Assembly (NCBI GenBank): GCA_902806595.1
Contig: CADCXC010000009.1
Location: forward strand, 2,232,001 to 2,296,000
Direction: 5' to 3'
DNA: 64,000 bases
Origin: Pyrenopolyporus hunteri
Lineage: Eukaryota; Ascomycota; Sordariomycetes; Xylariales; Hypoxylaceae
Positions 1 to 12,001 of the stretch are shown one piece after another. The first letter of the stretch is position 1. Each line of letters begins with the position of its first letter. The position numbers and the translations under genes were made by a program. The notes beneath the pieces are model-generated. The model did no database searches. It worked only from the letters and a program-made list of their open reading frames with translations, and was not told where the DNA came from.

Positions 1-37
1 TGAGTTTAATTTAAGCGTAGGTCATCGGCAACTCGTT

Positions 38-2958
38 TCAACCAGGGCTTATGCCACCGTTCATCTCGTGGTGGTCCGTGGGTGTCTGGTCGGTGCTTCT
101 TCGCCCGGGAAGCGCACTGCTCCCCTTGCTTAACGCCATCGAGAACCTCTTGAGAATGCCAGCTTTCTCCTCATCGGTCGGCATCCCGATTACCGAAGTT
201 CTACGTCGTGCCGCGAGAATAGCTGCGAGGTCCATGTCCCGATTGGCGCGGTCCTGTATTTTGGATTGATCCTCGGCACCGACGCGCGCGTCAACTAAAG
301 CTCGGGCATCACGTTTCAAGTCCAAGAAGAGGGAGAAGACTCCGGTAATGACTAGAAGGGCTGGAACCAAGCTGAAGGCCGTCTGTACGCTGCCGCCTCG
401 CTCGGTGATCGCGTAGACCACGTACGGCCAGAATGCCGGCCCGGAAGCTCCCATCGTGATCCACGCGGCCGCTCGTTTCGTACGTTTGCCTTGCCCACGC
501 AATCCGAGCGTGAAGATAAGAGGCCACATGGGCCCCTCGAAGAAGAAGAAGAGGACGACCGGGATGGCAATAAGATTGGGGTTGGTTTCACGAAGGGCTG
601 CCACTAGAATACCACAGACGATACTAATCCCTGTTGTGATACTCAAGATGGTACGTGGCTGCGGCACCTTTGGGTGGGTCGGAGATAAATAGGCGAGATA
701 TGCGGCGAGAAAACGGGAGATGGCGAAAGCTGTGTGCGCGATGAGAAGATAATTTGGAACCGAAAGTGTAAGACCTGGCGGGGGTTGCAGCGAATTCCTC
801 ATCGTGTTACTGGAACCCGGAGCAGCTTGTACGCGGTCTTGCCTCGTCAAGATTTCGTTGAAAAAGATGCTGGTGGTTTCCTGGCCGGCAACGTAGGTCC
901 ATTGGGCCAGGACTGCCAGGACCAGGGTCCAAGTGCGAAGCTCGAATCCGCCAAAGCTACGCTTTTTAGGATCGACCGGGAGGTAACGTGTGGAATTCTC
1001 CATCTCCGCGTCGGTGACCTCTGGCAATGGCATATAATAAAAGAACAGCGCCAGAGCCGCGCAGAGGAGCGTGATAGCCAAGTACGTCCATTGGACGTCC
1101 AACAGCGACAACGATTCTGTGTTGTTTGTAGCATCAGACTCGATGAAGAACACTTTTTGAGCCAACAGTCCGCTGAGGACGGTGGCAACGGCTTGGACAC
1201 CCTGGGCCAGACAAAGTCTCATCTCCGCGTAATCCATTGGGCCGCAAAAGATAAGGAACGGATTTGCCCCGGTCTCGATTATTGCGAGGCCGAATCCGAC
1301 GACGAAGTTGCAGATCATGAAGCCCGCAAACGAGGTGAGGACCGCGCTCGGCCAAAACATGATCGTCCCCACACCATAGAAACAGAGCCCTACGATAAAT
1401 GTCGCTCTGTAGCCGCCGATCTGATCTGGGCCGTTCTTCTTCCTTCTCGACCTGGAATGTTCGTCGTGTCGTAGAATCCATTCGCCCACCAGTAGGGGGC
1501 CGGCTAGGTAACCTCCTCCAAAGTAGATTGAAGAAAGACCTATCGTTTCGGCTATCGACATTCCCGAGACCGAGGCGACCGCGTCGTTGAGTTGGTTTAG
1601 GAGGCCGTAAGAGAACCCCCAGAGTAGAAACAGGATCGTGACCACTGTACAGTATTTAAAAGAGTCGCGGACCGAGGTTCGAATCATGCTCTTGGGCCGG
1701 CGCATGTTCACGAAACCGAAATAGACCGAGTTTTCGGTTGCCGAGTAGGTCCCCGTAGCACTTGTCAATACGGTGGGCGATCGATTAAGAGGGTCCGGGC
1801 GTTGGTGCGGGTGAGGGACCAGGTCTGGTGTAGTGAGGAAATCGATAGCTGACACTTGGCTGTCCCGGCTGTCACCGCCGTGCGATTGGGTAGGCGGCGT
1901 GACGTGGTCGTCCGTGAATAAACCGGAAGTCAAGGGTCGGCCGTTGTTCGAGCTGCCGTTCCCTTCTGTCGAGGTATCCTGATCGTATGTTCGAGTCGCG
2001 TTGGGATCAACCAGGATATTAGGCAGGATACGGCGAACAAGAGGCTTCAGAGTCGGAACGCATGCGCAGATTATGCCAACGTTGACCTCGACCGCAGACC
2101 ACATGAGCGAGAAGGACGCGTTCCAGGCGAACTGGGACGAGTCCCCAAAGGTTGCTTCTGCGGTTCTTGAGACGCTCGAAGAAACCCGAGTAATAGCCTG
2201 CTCGAGGTAGTAGATCCGCACGACGTCGACGATGGTGACGAATATGCCTAGGGCGAACGTAAAAACCAGGATAATTTTCTGTCGTCGTGGTAGCCTCATG
2301 CTAGTGAGAACAGGCAGTGGCAGGGCCAGGATCGCGAGATCAGATACGACGTTGACCGGCGCTGAGCAAATGAACTCGGTAAGCAACGGGATGCAGTATA
2401 CCGGATCGGAAAACGGATTAAACGCCGCTTGGACCGGGCGGCATTGGAAGATGTTGAGCAGGGTCAGGACGGCGCCGGCCAAATTGACAATAACCAGAAC
2501 AGCCCATGATGCCAGTCGTAGTACCTTCTGCGTATTCTTAGACAAGCGGAGGTAGAATATGAGGACGGACGTCTTGGTAGCCATCAAAGCCGGGTTCTGT
2601 AATACCAATTAGACTCAAGATTCGAAATTGAAAGACGGCTTCTTCGCCGCGCGCGATCGTTACCTACATATAGGACGGAGAAGGCATATTCGCATCGGCG
2701 CAAGGCACCCCAGTTTTCGGGAAGCACGTCCTCGTCGTGTCGGCCAAGTCCCTTGCTGGTGCCTATATCGATGGAGAGGCTGAGTGCAAAGGCTAGGATC
2801 CAGGCAAGTACAATGAAATAGTCGTCCCAAGTAACCCTCCGTACGATGCGAATTCGGCAGAGCAGCCTAGCGGCCACGATACAGCTGGTCAGAGCAAGCG
2901 TGGCGGTGGTCACAGCGAAGACGGCGGGGCCGCGATTAGGGAAACCGCTTGACGACAT
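38..2958 (-). CDS. Fungal rhodopsin-like domain fused to FucP-type MFS transporter
   Basis: Two exons: 2958-2668 and 2596-38, with a 71-nt GTAGGT...CAG intron, giving about 949 aa. The ATG at 2958 is chosen because RGPAVFAVTTATLAL and WDDYFIVLAWIL, typical of the start of fungal rhodopsin-like integral membrane proteins, follow at once. The splice joins FSVLY to NPALMATKTSVLIFYLRL in frame. Residues about 1-288 carry seven predicted membrane segments and the family signature WSAVEVNVGIICACVPTL. Residues about 288-411 are a Ser/Thr/Pro-rich linker. From about 412 onward the protein reads as a 12-helix MFS carrier of the fucose-permease type, with WGFSYGLL, YFGGGYLAGP and ETGANPFLIFCG (about 538-549). 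A membrane sugar carrier with an attached sensor-like module is an inference; substrate and ligand are unknown. The reading frame is continuous through the linker, so a fusion is favoured over two genes. Confidence 0.88.
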
Positions 2959-3794
2959 CTTCGGCACGGGGATGTCGTTGTGCGACTAGGATCCTCGGGC
3001 AAGAATGCCATTTAGACCGTATCGGCTCCTTTGGAGGAGACAAAGAAGATTGCCTCTGGGGTAGACGTGAACTATAGTATATTTCGTCTGAAGTGGTCCC
3101 GTCAAGGCGATCGATCTTTTTTTTTTCTGGGGCACTATTCTACGCGGCAATATTAAGTAAATTAAGACATGTGGCACCCGGCCGGTGTATAAACCGGGGA
3201 TGGTGCTTATGTATATAAGTGCGGCCAAGAGAAAATGTTGAGCACGGACTGCGGTCGAGGCGACGGCAGCAGGAGGATGGAAGACCAGCTCTCCAATTGC
3301 GTTGACCTAGCCAATTGTTAATTAGGAAAAAGGGCCGGAATGGTCGGAGAACGGCCGGTAGAGAAGAGAAGGGTAGAGGGAGGGAGGGGAGGCAAAATAA
3401 GGCAAATGATAAAGTGCAGAAAGGATGCCACTGGGGCGGTGAGGAGAGAAGAGCTTGGAATTATTATAGTATAGGTAGGTAAAGTGGTATAGTGGTATAG
3501 TGGTAAATAGTGAGGCAGACAAGACCGCCCTACCCCGCGACCGCCATAGGTGAATGAGTTGACAATGACCTAAAAGTAGGCCGAGGAATAAAAGAGAGAG
3601 GGAGAGGCCGAGCCGAGCCAGTAAGGTGGAGGATCAGGTATAGGGAAATTTGAAATTGGAAAATGGAGAATGGAAGATGGCAAATGGGCAAATGGGCAAA
3701 TGGGCAAAAAGAAGGAAAAGGCAACGGACGCACAAAGACTTGAGGTCGTATGTGCGAATTCGCGTATCTGCGTATTTGGCGTAATTATGGCCCA

Positions 3795-3826
<32 letters not shown>

Positions 3827-6800
3827 CTGTGGCTCTGGCTTTTCCGTATGTGCGTAAGGGTATACGTGTAAATGTAAGTAAGGTGATGGATGGTGTTATG
3901 GCAGTGCGATAGCGAGAATGACAGAAACTGACGAGACAGGAAATACTAACGGTCCAGAAAAGCCGCACGTTTGGCCCTTCTCGGATGGAACATCGCACCG
4001 ATTGCTACCTGTACGTTGTCGGTGGCCGGTAATGAGGGCGTTTTTTATTTTCTCGACTCTTGAAATTTTTCGTCTTCCCCTACCTCTTCAATTTCTTTTT
4101 AGTACCTTCTTGGCAAGCTTGGGATGCTGAGGAAGAGGAGGAGGAGGAGGAGATGAGTGGTGGTCCCGCAGGTTCGGAGGTGGTGAAAAGGCCTCCATGA
4201 GGTGCGAGCGTAGTACATCCAATAGCCTCGGGCACTAAAATGCAGGCAGTACGGTAGGTACCTAAACGAAAAGGAAGGGAAAAAAAGACCATAAAAAATT
4301 TTGTTAGCTGGAGACCAGCTGGCCTCGCTAACTCGGTTAACCTGGTGGAACTGCACGAGTTAGCTGCCGCTAGATGACGTTGATGGACCTGGATGCCGAC
4401 AGGGGCAAGGCGACTCTTCTCCACTTTTGCTGTACCCAATTACCCCAGATCCGCATCGAATTCCAACGTTGATTCCAATTGTTGGGGACGTTTAGCGATA
4501 CGTAGTATGCTAGTGAACCGTTTGGCGTGACGGAGAGGTGAGCTTGTCCCTATACCACTTGTGGTACTAGTTTCGGGGGATTGGAACCTTATTACTGACC
4601 TGCTCCCTGATCTCGAAGAGAGAGGAACCACTTAATTTCGTTAAGATGCAGTAGATACATGTCGCAGGTGACATGCATCTGCTGCTAAAGTCGCGCATAC
4701 AAAACGTGTTCAGCTTAGCTTAGCCCGTTTCCCAAGTCAGCTACGACGGGTTAGGGCTTATCCACCGCCATCGTGGATGAACATAGCCCAAGTGATACCC
4801 CTTGCGCATGACTAAGTGCATACGGCGAGCCGAGTAGCCAATGCTCGTAAAAGGTATAGTTTGGGTGCTTGGCAGGGTCACGGCTCGTCCTCCTCCTTAT
4901 TACTATACATATGGTACGCAAGCTCGCCCCGTAGCGATGGGAACTAATTCAAACTAATTCACACGTGAGGAATATTGTAATGCGGTTTTCGTGGCATGGA
5001 TATACCATACACATCAAGATCGTGCGCTCGTACCGTATTATAAAACCCACCAAATTGGTTGGTCAAAACAGGTACGCCACCGTTTCGTTATGTCGTATTC
5101 GACCAATAACAGGCGGCCACTAGCTACCACCCGTATGTAACTCTCCGGGTTCTATATATAGCGCATTGAGTTATGACGAAACACTAACAGGATGTCCCTA
5201 TATGGCAATCCGCGTAAGGCTTCTCATTGCAAGTACCCAAGTTGTGAGACATGCTCAAGTCTTTATCGATTCTACAGACACCCCGGTCTCAGAGGTTCAG
5301 CCAACAAGATACTATGAGCTAACGGCCGTACTGATTCATTTTCGGTGCTTCCGATGCTATAACTCCCCTTAGCCCGTTGGAGAATATGCTACTCATGTAG
5401 CAGAGATCACAAGAGCCGCCGTGGGATTTTTTTCTCTTCTCGCCCCACAAACCGGCCGGTTCTTTAGTTGTTTGCGGGTTCTTTTCAACTTGCCTTCCCT
5501 CGTCCTTCGAGAATATTGGGAAAAGCTTCTTCTTGGTAACCGCAAGAAACCAATTTCTATTACATAAGCCAAGAGTTGTATATACCCTCTTCGCTGCTAG
5601 TACATGTGCCTTTAACACGGACGATATCTTTGTGATTTTTGACCATACATAAAAGAACCTGATTCTCCGTGGTTGATTAAGCTTAAAGTAGTGCTGACGC
5701 TGCTAATCATACCCCACAATCTTTAGATCGCGAGCTTACCGCTAGGTGGCTCTTCGTGAGACCACAAATCTGGGGGGGCTTAGTACACGAAGTGAGCTAA
5801 TATGGTCGAGGCCACAATGCACTCGTAGCGCGGTAGGCGCCTATGTACGTTCTTCAGAATAGCATTCTCATTCCGTAGTCCTCGCAGAAAAATCATAATT
5901 ATTTACACACTACAATTTTCTACTCGCCGCAGGTGGGCATCAACGTCAACTCAACCCTTCCCTTGTACACCTTAAGGGAACTATATTGAGGACCCCATCC
6001 CCACAATTGTTGATATACATATGAGACACATAATAATGCTTTCAGTGATCTATAGATACTAATATCTACCGGATACGCCGACTTCAAGTTGCCCCAGCTC
6101 ATGAATCGTAGGTGGCACCTATCACGACACCCCGCCCCCTATTACCTCGATTTATGTAAACGGAAATCCCATAAGTCTTTGAAGGTTCTTTATTTCTTCG
6201 GTATGTCGGGTGCCGCTTAGATAAAGGCGTTAAAGAAATCTCACACGTAAACAGTAAAGTAACTAGGTATTAGTTGCGCCCCTGGGGGAACAGTTGCGTT
6301 GAGGTATAAGTTAATTCTATTACACCTATTCAAGAGCTCTTTATTCGATTCTTTAACTATTTCTTCATTCTACGTAATCCTCCGACCGATTATATGGGTA
6401 ATTTAACCTGCTTTTTGGGCCGAGGGATGATACCAAGCTACGGTACGAGCTTCTCCCTAACCCGTGTGCGGTTATCTAGACGCCCGCTATCCCTTCGATA
6501 AACCGCTTCGGTTAATCGGAATGGAACTGGACTCAAGCCCCATACATGCAAGTTCATACCAGTCAATACAGATCTTGGTTGTGGCTCTAAATCAGGCCTC
6601 GTACCTGAGTGGGTCAAGATTTATTTCGATCTGAACGGTATAACGGTATGAATGATTCGTCACTGATATATGTAAAGGGAGGCCGTCGTTGGATTAAACT
6701 GTAGCATCAATGCGATGTGACATGAACTATGCAGTGGCTATATTAGGAAGGTGTGGCTTTATCATGGTAAAACCCGCCGCTTGGGGACTTATAGCCCCTT

Positions 6801-7317
6801 TTAAGATATATAATATATATGCTGAATATAGATGGTTACCTCAATGAGTCATTCAGTTCTACACTGGGCATTTCCGTAGTCAATTGGCAAATATTTGAAG
6901 TTTAGCATCCTCCTTTCCCGCAGAGTGTTACGTTAACTCCTTGAGTCTTCCCACCAAACCCCCAAGATTTCTACCATCATCTCTCTTCAAATATCATCGT
7001 TGAATACATAAAGTCAAACATTTAAGGAGAAAATTAGTCACAGGCAGCCTTAGATTAGGTTATGGTTTGTTCGTATTCCCTAAGATTGTATTGAAGCTAT
7101 TATGAATGTCCAACTGGTTCCGAGTGGGCAAATAGTAATATTTAGGTACCCAACCAAGTGAGTTTGAGTAATTCAAAGTACTGTGCGCATTATTACAAAA
7201 CATCGATCATCGTAATTGTATTTAAGGGAAGAGGTGAGAAGGATAATAATGTAGCTGGTCGAACATAACTGACCTACAAGCGCAGACGACTTACAGTTCA
7301 CTCCAAGATAGGACACG
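2959..7317. other. Intergenic desert, no supported gene
   Basis: About 4.4 kb with only short ORFs that have no recognisable domain. The 3.3-4.4 kb part is low-complexity purine/pyrimidine-biased sequence whose short ORFs are Ser/Pro/Phe- or Ala/Leu-rich and look like composition artefacts. The rest is moderately AT-rich with stops in all frames. No tRNA or transposon ends were recognised. Confidence 0.6.
3795..3840. repeat. CTGGCT/CTGGTT hexanucleotide repeat
   Basis: A run of imperfect CTGGCT units of about 46 nt. It would encode Leu-Ala repeats on one strand and Ser/Gln repeats on the other, which explains the overlapping short ORFs here. Confidence 0.8.
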
Positions 7318-7788
7318 ATGCCCGCATCCAACCTCCCATTTGATTATTTCGGTTCCGGTGGAATAGAACCAACCACAAGGGAAGAAGGTGGTGTGATTGT
7401 GAAGACTGAGCCCATCGCTGAAACCCAGATAATACACACGACAATGGGAGTAGAGCTTTCAGTAAAAGAGTTAAACTTCGGACCCGGGATACTGTCCCCT
7501 AATTGGTATGAAGACACCGGCAAAGCCTTAGATGTTCTAGGGTACAGGATCGCCTCTCAGAACCTGGAACGTTGCGGCCACGAGGATTTTTACGGCGGCT
7601 TCTTCACGTATAGGGTGCATTGGGAGACGTTGGAGGAGCATGGAACTATTCGATTGAAAATTACCGAGTGGCAGACTCTGCTACAAGCGACATACAGGGC
7701 TTTGGCAAGGCATAGAACTAACAGAATCGACGTGTGCATGGACATCCAAGGTAGCGCTGGCTTCAGTATTAGGTTAGAGGTCGGTTAG
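7318..7788 (+). CDS. Hypothetical 156-aa protein (orphan)
   Basis: A single uninterrupted ORF from ATG at 7318 to TAG, lying in an otherwise ORF-poor region. The product is balanced in composition and looks globular: an acidic, polar N-terminus (about 1-40), then FTYRVHWETLEEHGTIRLKI (about 98-117) and a probably helical segment around LLQATYRALARHR. I see no signal peptide, membrane segment or known motif, and I do not recognise the family. No clear intron is needed. It stands alone, about 0.9 kb upstream of the MEIOB-like gene on the same strand. It could be a real lineage-specific gene or a chance ORF; its length and composition slightly favour a real gene. Confidence 0.5.
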   Translation: MPASNLPFDYFGSGGIEPTTREEGGVIVKTEPIAETQIIHTTMGVELSVKELNFGPGILSPNWYEDTGKALDVLGYRIASQNLERCGHEDFYGGFFTYRVHWETLEEHGTIRLKITEWQTLLQATYRALARHRTNRIDVCMDIQGSAGFSIRLEVG

Positions 7789-8678
7789 ACGAGGGCATAG
7801 TCGTTTAGGGACTATCATTTCAAGGCTTCGAAGGGGTTGTCCATTGTTGGCTGACGTCCTTAGCCCTTTCAAGAAGAGTGGTTAGGATGAGGTAGTTGTA
7901 GTTATACAATACGTCAAGTAGTCAACATGGGGATTTCATTCTACCTAGTAGTTTAAGTTATTAGAAGATGAAGAACATGAAGTTTAGAGCTTCTCCTTCA
8001 ACCTGTAGTTCAGGTATGTGGTGCTCATAAGTGACGAACCACACAAGCATCATCGATTTATAAGGGTAACCCAAATAACCCTATCCATTTCCATAAACTA
8101 CCTACATACCTACATACCTCCTAATATGTTATGGGCTTCCCATTTCATTCACTCAACGCTGAATCGATAATGCCCACACATAGGAAGCGCATGCGTAACC
8201 TAGGACCATTCTATTTCGAGTATGAACGTTGTCGCTGGGATTTCCGGTACTAGGAGACTCCTCCCCTTAGATGATGGCCAGAATTACCTAACTACATATA
8301 CCTACCTTAAGTACATGTACCTCTAATGTAGTGTCTACCTGGGTAGGGGCGTACGTACTCCATCAAGGTATCGGGGTGCTCGTAGAGGAATAAGTAAGCG
8401 CGCTATAAATCCATGGTAGCGTATCAGACACGCTCCTCCCTCAACAAAAATTAGGAAGCCTCGATGAAGTGGCGGGGAAGGTTGACAGGCCATCCTCATT
8501 ATAGGAATATGAACTGGATAATCTCGTAGTTAAAAATTTCCCTTCCAGCTTGTCCTTCAACTCATCTCCCAACTCATGATACAAGATGACTTCCCCTCCC
8601 GCAAACGAGTTACGTGTTTAACCTTATCGAATACCATTTATGAGCGCATTATTTCAACATACATGAACCATCATCAAC
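7789..8678. other. Intergenic, nothing recognised
   Basis: About 0.9 kb upstream of the MEIOB-like gene. It contains short CTACATAC/TACCTA microsatellite-like stretches (about 8099-8120 and 8290-8340) and no supported ORF. The ORF at 8576-8770 overlaps the real start in another frame. Confidence 0.5.
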
Positions 8679-10308
8679 ATGAATACTTCTTTCCCTTCAA
8701 TCCAGTCCTTCTATGCAAGGGAAGTATCGTCGAGCTCTCGGGATACCGATCCGGAGCCGCCCGGGCTTGACGTCCCCGGTGACGGTTTCACGTCTTCCGA
8801 AGTGGAAGCTGTAATAAACCCCCTTTTACGTCCTTGGAGACCGTCTCGGACTTACGAAATCTGTCCTATCTCCCTTCTCCAGTCTGGTCTCTCCAACTAC
8901 CAGATTTCTGGGAGGCTTGTCAATTTCACTAGCAATCCCGACGAGAAAGGTCATCATCTTCTTGTGGTTGCTGACGGATCAGGGGCGATTGCGGTGTGTC
9001 GACGAGCACCTAACGACGCATCTAGATGCTAATCGAGGCTCATAGGTGAGGCTTTGCTTTCTGAAGGCGTCAGACTATCAGCTGCTTCTGGGCCAGAGGG
9101 TCACGGTCTGGGCTACTTTTATTTCTGGTCCGACGAGGGCTGTATCAGGCAACATACCGTTCTGCGTGTCGTCCACTACGATTTACCCTGGCCGCGACGG
9201 TGCGACGCACATCATTTTCCACGATGATGTTCCGGGCTCAGAGGGAGACCAGATTATGCGCTGCCCTTTGGAGTGTGATCTAAAAGAGTATAACTACCTC
9301 CCCGCTTTGATGACTTTGAAGGCCTTCCTTTCTACCGGATACGATATGGGAGAGGGAAAGATTCTTGTTTGTGTGCGAAGCGTTGGGCCGCGTAGAACAG
9401 TCTATTCGAAGAAACGCCAATGTAATTTCGATATGGTGGACGTAGGTATATTTGACGATACGGCCACCTGTGTCCTGAAGCTTTGGGCGGACAAGGTCCC
9501 GTCAGCTAAGAGTTGGGTCCCGAACCAGACTATTCTTCTCATCTCCAGGCCTACCTGCCGGGAAGGTGGCTCGCCTTCTGAAATCGGCATTGGATATAGC
9601 TCAGTCGTTGACGTTGATCCGAAATTTCCCGATGCAGATTGGCTTCGGAACAAAGCGAATAGCATGAGCAAGAAACAGAGTGTCTGCATCCCATTCCCTT
9701 CCGATAATTGGGATATAGAACGTGCTATTCGTGGGCCAGGCCGAACCTTATTCACAATCGCTGATGTCGAGGATCAAGTTCGTCATCCCGAGGACGCGGT
9801 CGACTTCACAGGCAAATTAAATGTTATAATCTTCGAGATGAAACTAATGGAACATTGGCGGAAAGGGACTACATGCTGCGTCGAATGGTAAATGTAAGAA
9901 CATTCTCCCTCTAACCTCTGTACTGACCCCGATACCAGCTGCGGCGTCCCGGTTTACGCCAATAAACCTACTGCGGTTTGTAAGAATTGCGAATCGCGGC
10001 GAGATTTAACACTCAACCCACGCATTATAGGATCGATGATTGACGAAAGCGGCATGATCGTCGCCAGTAAACTTGTGTGGTACGAAGATGCTTGGTCCCA
10101 GCTATTCTTTGGCAAAACAGCGAATGAAGCGCGGGCGGACAACGACTCGGAAGTTGACCTGGTCGAACAGTCGTGGGAAGATCTGACCGTTCTAGGCACC
10201 CCTGCATTGAGAGATATTGAAGAACTGTTGCTTTATGCACGGGTTACCTTGACCTTCGGTTGGTCTTCGAAGCTCGAGAGGCTCTGTATCTTAGGGGCTG
10301 AATGGTAG
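8679..10308 (+). CDS. MEIOB/RPA1-like OB-fold and zinc-ribbon protein
   Basis: Three exons: 8679-8993, 9046-9887 and 9939-10308, giving about 508 aa. Introns are 52 nt (GTGTGT...CATAG) and 51 nt (GTAAAT...CCAG with a CTAAC branch site). Joining exons 1 and 2 gives a continuous OB strand, GAIA to VRLCFLKASDYQLLLGQRV. Joining exons 2 and 3 completes a CVEC...CKNC zinc ribbon (CX2C-X13-CX2C), as in the C-terminal region of RPA1 and MEIOB. The middle part (KILVCVRSVGPRR, FDDTATCVLKLWAD, SWVPNQTILLIS) aligns by eye with the central OB fold of animal MEIOB, a meiosis-specific single-stranded-DNA-binding protein that works with RPA. A role in meiotic recombination is inferred, not shown. No intact MEIOB partner gene is visible nearby. 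Confidence 0.78.
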
Positions 10309-10864
10309 GGATTTTCGAAATGTACCCCCGGCGATGCAGATAGAGGTACCTAGGTACACTTGCTGTGGCTATCTCTATGAAAATGGCTACATAAGGTAAC
10401 TTTCGAAGATAGCTAATCTGAAGAATCACTACTAGATGGGTTCTAGAACGAGCTGGATCGAGTTGCCGAGTCCATTAAGAAGACGAACTACCTAATGAGC
10501 AGGTTGATTCTGGATTCGAGAGACGTAGAAGGTTAACAAAGGTAAGGTATATTTTATCTAGCTTCCGTGTTTCCCCGTTGTCCGTTCCGAATTCGATCAG
10601 ACTTCCTTTCGGAATATACCACACGGGGATGCTGGCAGCCAGGATCCTGAATTAGTTGAACTTAATCTCCACGACGCCCATTTCCATGCTCTAATTATCG
10701 TTACCGTTACCCTATCATTACATATTGAAGAAGCGGGAAGACGTTAGCATAAGTCATCAGGTCCGTCCGTCGTATTACATAATTCTCTTTGTTCATTTTC
10801 CCAACGGGACCTTATCGTCTTTTTGCAAATGTTGGGGTCCATATCGGGGGGCTTTCCATTTCAT
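10309..10864. other. Convergent intergenic, nothing recognised
   Basis: About 0.55 kb between the convergent 3' ends of the MEIOB-like gene and the Gln-Ala repeat gene. It contains a few GTACCTAGGTA-type motifs and no ORF with support. Confidence 0.5.
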
Positions 10865-12001
10865 CTACTTGTCGCCGAAGAGGCTGAACCGGAAGCGGCC
10901 CCCTTTCATCTTCTGCGAGGATCGCCCGAATGACTGCTGGGAGTTGATACGTCGGTGGGAGGACGGCGGAGGCGCGAATTCGTCGTCGTCATCGTCGTCA
11001 TCTTGGAAACTCATGGGCCGTGTCTGCTGTCGCGCCAGCGGTACCTGTTGCTCTCTAGGGGTAGGAGGAGGGAGTGGGTCGCCGCGCATGGCGCGCTCAA
11101 CGTCGACATATTGCCTTCGGTAGTCGTCGTGTTTGCCCTTGGCTTCGAGGTATCGCGACTCGGCGTCCCCGCGGCGCTCTTGCAGTGCCCGAATCTCGGC
11201 GTCCAGCTTGTCCATTTCATCCTGCTCGCGATTCATCATCTCGGCGTACTCGCGCACCTTCTGGTCGAGGGGTTGAAGAACGCAGTCCATAACGCTGGGG
11301 CTCTTGAGCCGTTGGATCGACGCGCCTAAGCTCGCGCCCGGGACGGATAGGTTGGGGTCGGATGTCGAGGCCGATTTGCCCTGAGCTTGAGCCTGGGCTT
11401 GAGCTTGAGCTTGAGCTTGGGCTTGGGCTTGGGCCTGAGCGTGCTGAATGTGCGGGTGGTTTGAGGGGTAGTTTACTGAGGTCCGCGGGGGAGAAGACCC
11501 GCCCGAGCCGCTGGTCGGCGGTCTGGGTCCTGCGACGGCTTTTCCTGGCGCAGCGCGACGTCCATTCTGGCGTTGGACTCTACTGCTGTCGCCGGCGCGA
11601 TCTGTTACGAGCAATTCTTCGGATCGGCTGCTGCCCGAGTATGACGGAGGCCGCGAAGAACGACTCGGGTCGCCGCCTCCTTGAGGGAACGAATTAGTTA
11701 GAGGGGGTCTGCTCTGTGATGGGCTATTGCTTGGTTGACCGCTCTGTCCGAACCGTTGCTGCTGGGACATTTGCGACGGCGAAGCCTGCATTGCAGCGCT
11801 GGCGTTGGTGGTGGTGGCGGAGGAGGCGCTTTGGCCGGACATGGGAATTCGGTTGCTGTCGAGGAAATTATAAAAGTCGTCGTGGCTGTCGAAGCGCGGG
11901 GCTTTTCCGCTGCCGCTGCCGCTGTGGTACACTGACGGTCCGTCGTCGTAGTCACGTGGAGCCTGGGCCTGGCGTGGGCGTGGTCTGCTAGGCGAATTCA
12001 T
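10865..12001 (-). CDS. Low-complexity coiled-coil protein with Gln-Ala repeat
   Basis: One exon of about 378 aa. The frame stays open upstream to 12364, but the ATG at 12001 is preferred because the residues before it look like translated 5' leader, while MNSPSRPRPRQAQAPRDYDD begins a coherent protein. After an acidic N-terminal patch containing FDSHDDFYNFLDSN come long Ser/Gln/Pro-rich disordered stretches and a (QA)n tract. A predicted coiled coil follows (from about VREYAEMMNREQDEMDKLDA to DDYRRQYVDVE), then an acidic DDDDDDDE run and a basic, aromatic tail (KGGRFRFSLFGDK). I do not recognise a family with a known function; a scaffold or cytoskeletal role is only a guess from the coiled coil. 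The mixture of disorder and one conserved-looking coiled coil is common in uncharacterised fungal proteins. Confidence 0.7.
   Translation of the reverse strand: MNSPSRPRPRQAQAPRDYDDGPSVYHSGSGSGKAPRFDSHDDFYNFLDSNRIPMSGQSASSATTTNASAAMQASPSQMSQQQRFGQSGQPSNSPSQSRPPLTNSFPQGGGDPSRSSRPPSYSGSSRSEELLVTDRAGDSSRVQRQNGRRAAPGKAVAGPRPPTSGSGGSSPPRTSVNYPSNHPHIQHAQAQAQAQAQAQAQAQAQAQGKSASTSDPNLSVPGASLGASIQRLKSPSVMDCVLQPLDQKVREYAEMMNREQDEMDKLDAEIRALQERRGDAESRYLEAKGKHDDYRRQYVDVERAMRGDPLPPPTPREQQVPLARQQTRPMSFQDDDDDDDEFAPPPSSHRRINSQQSFGRSSQKMKGGRFRFSLFGDK
11381..11443 (-). repeat. Hexanucleotide repeat encoding (Gln-Ala)n
   Basis: GAGCTT/GGGCTT/GGCCTG units in the plus strand, read on the minus strand as CAAGCT/CAAGCC codon pairs for Gln-Ala, about ten or more copies. 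It sits in frame inside the coiled-coil protein gene and is likely length-variable between strains. Confidence 0.85.

Noticed and set aside
3322..3998. Minus-strand ORFs rich in Phe, Pro, Leu and Ser
   Set aside because: They are translated purine-rich low-complexity DNA and the hexanucleotide repeat, without a coherent domain.
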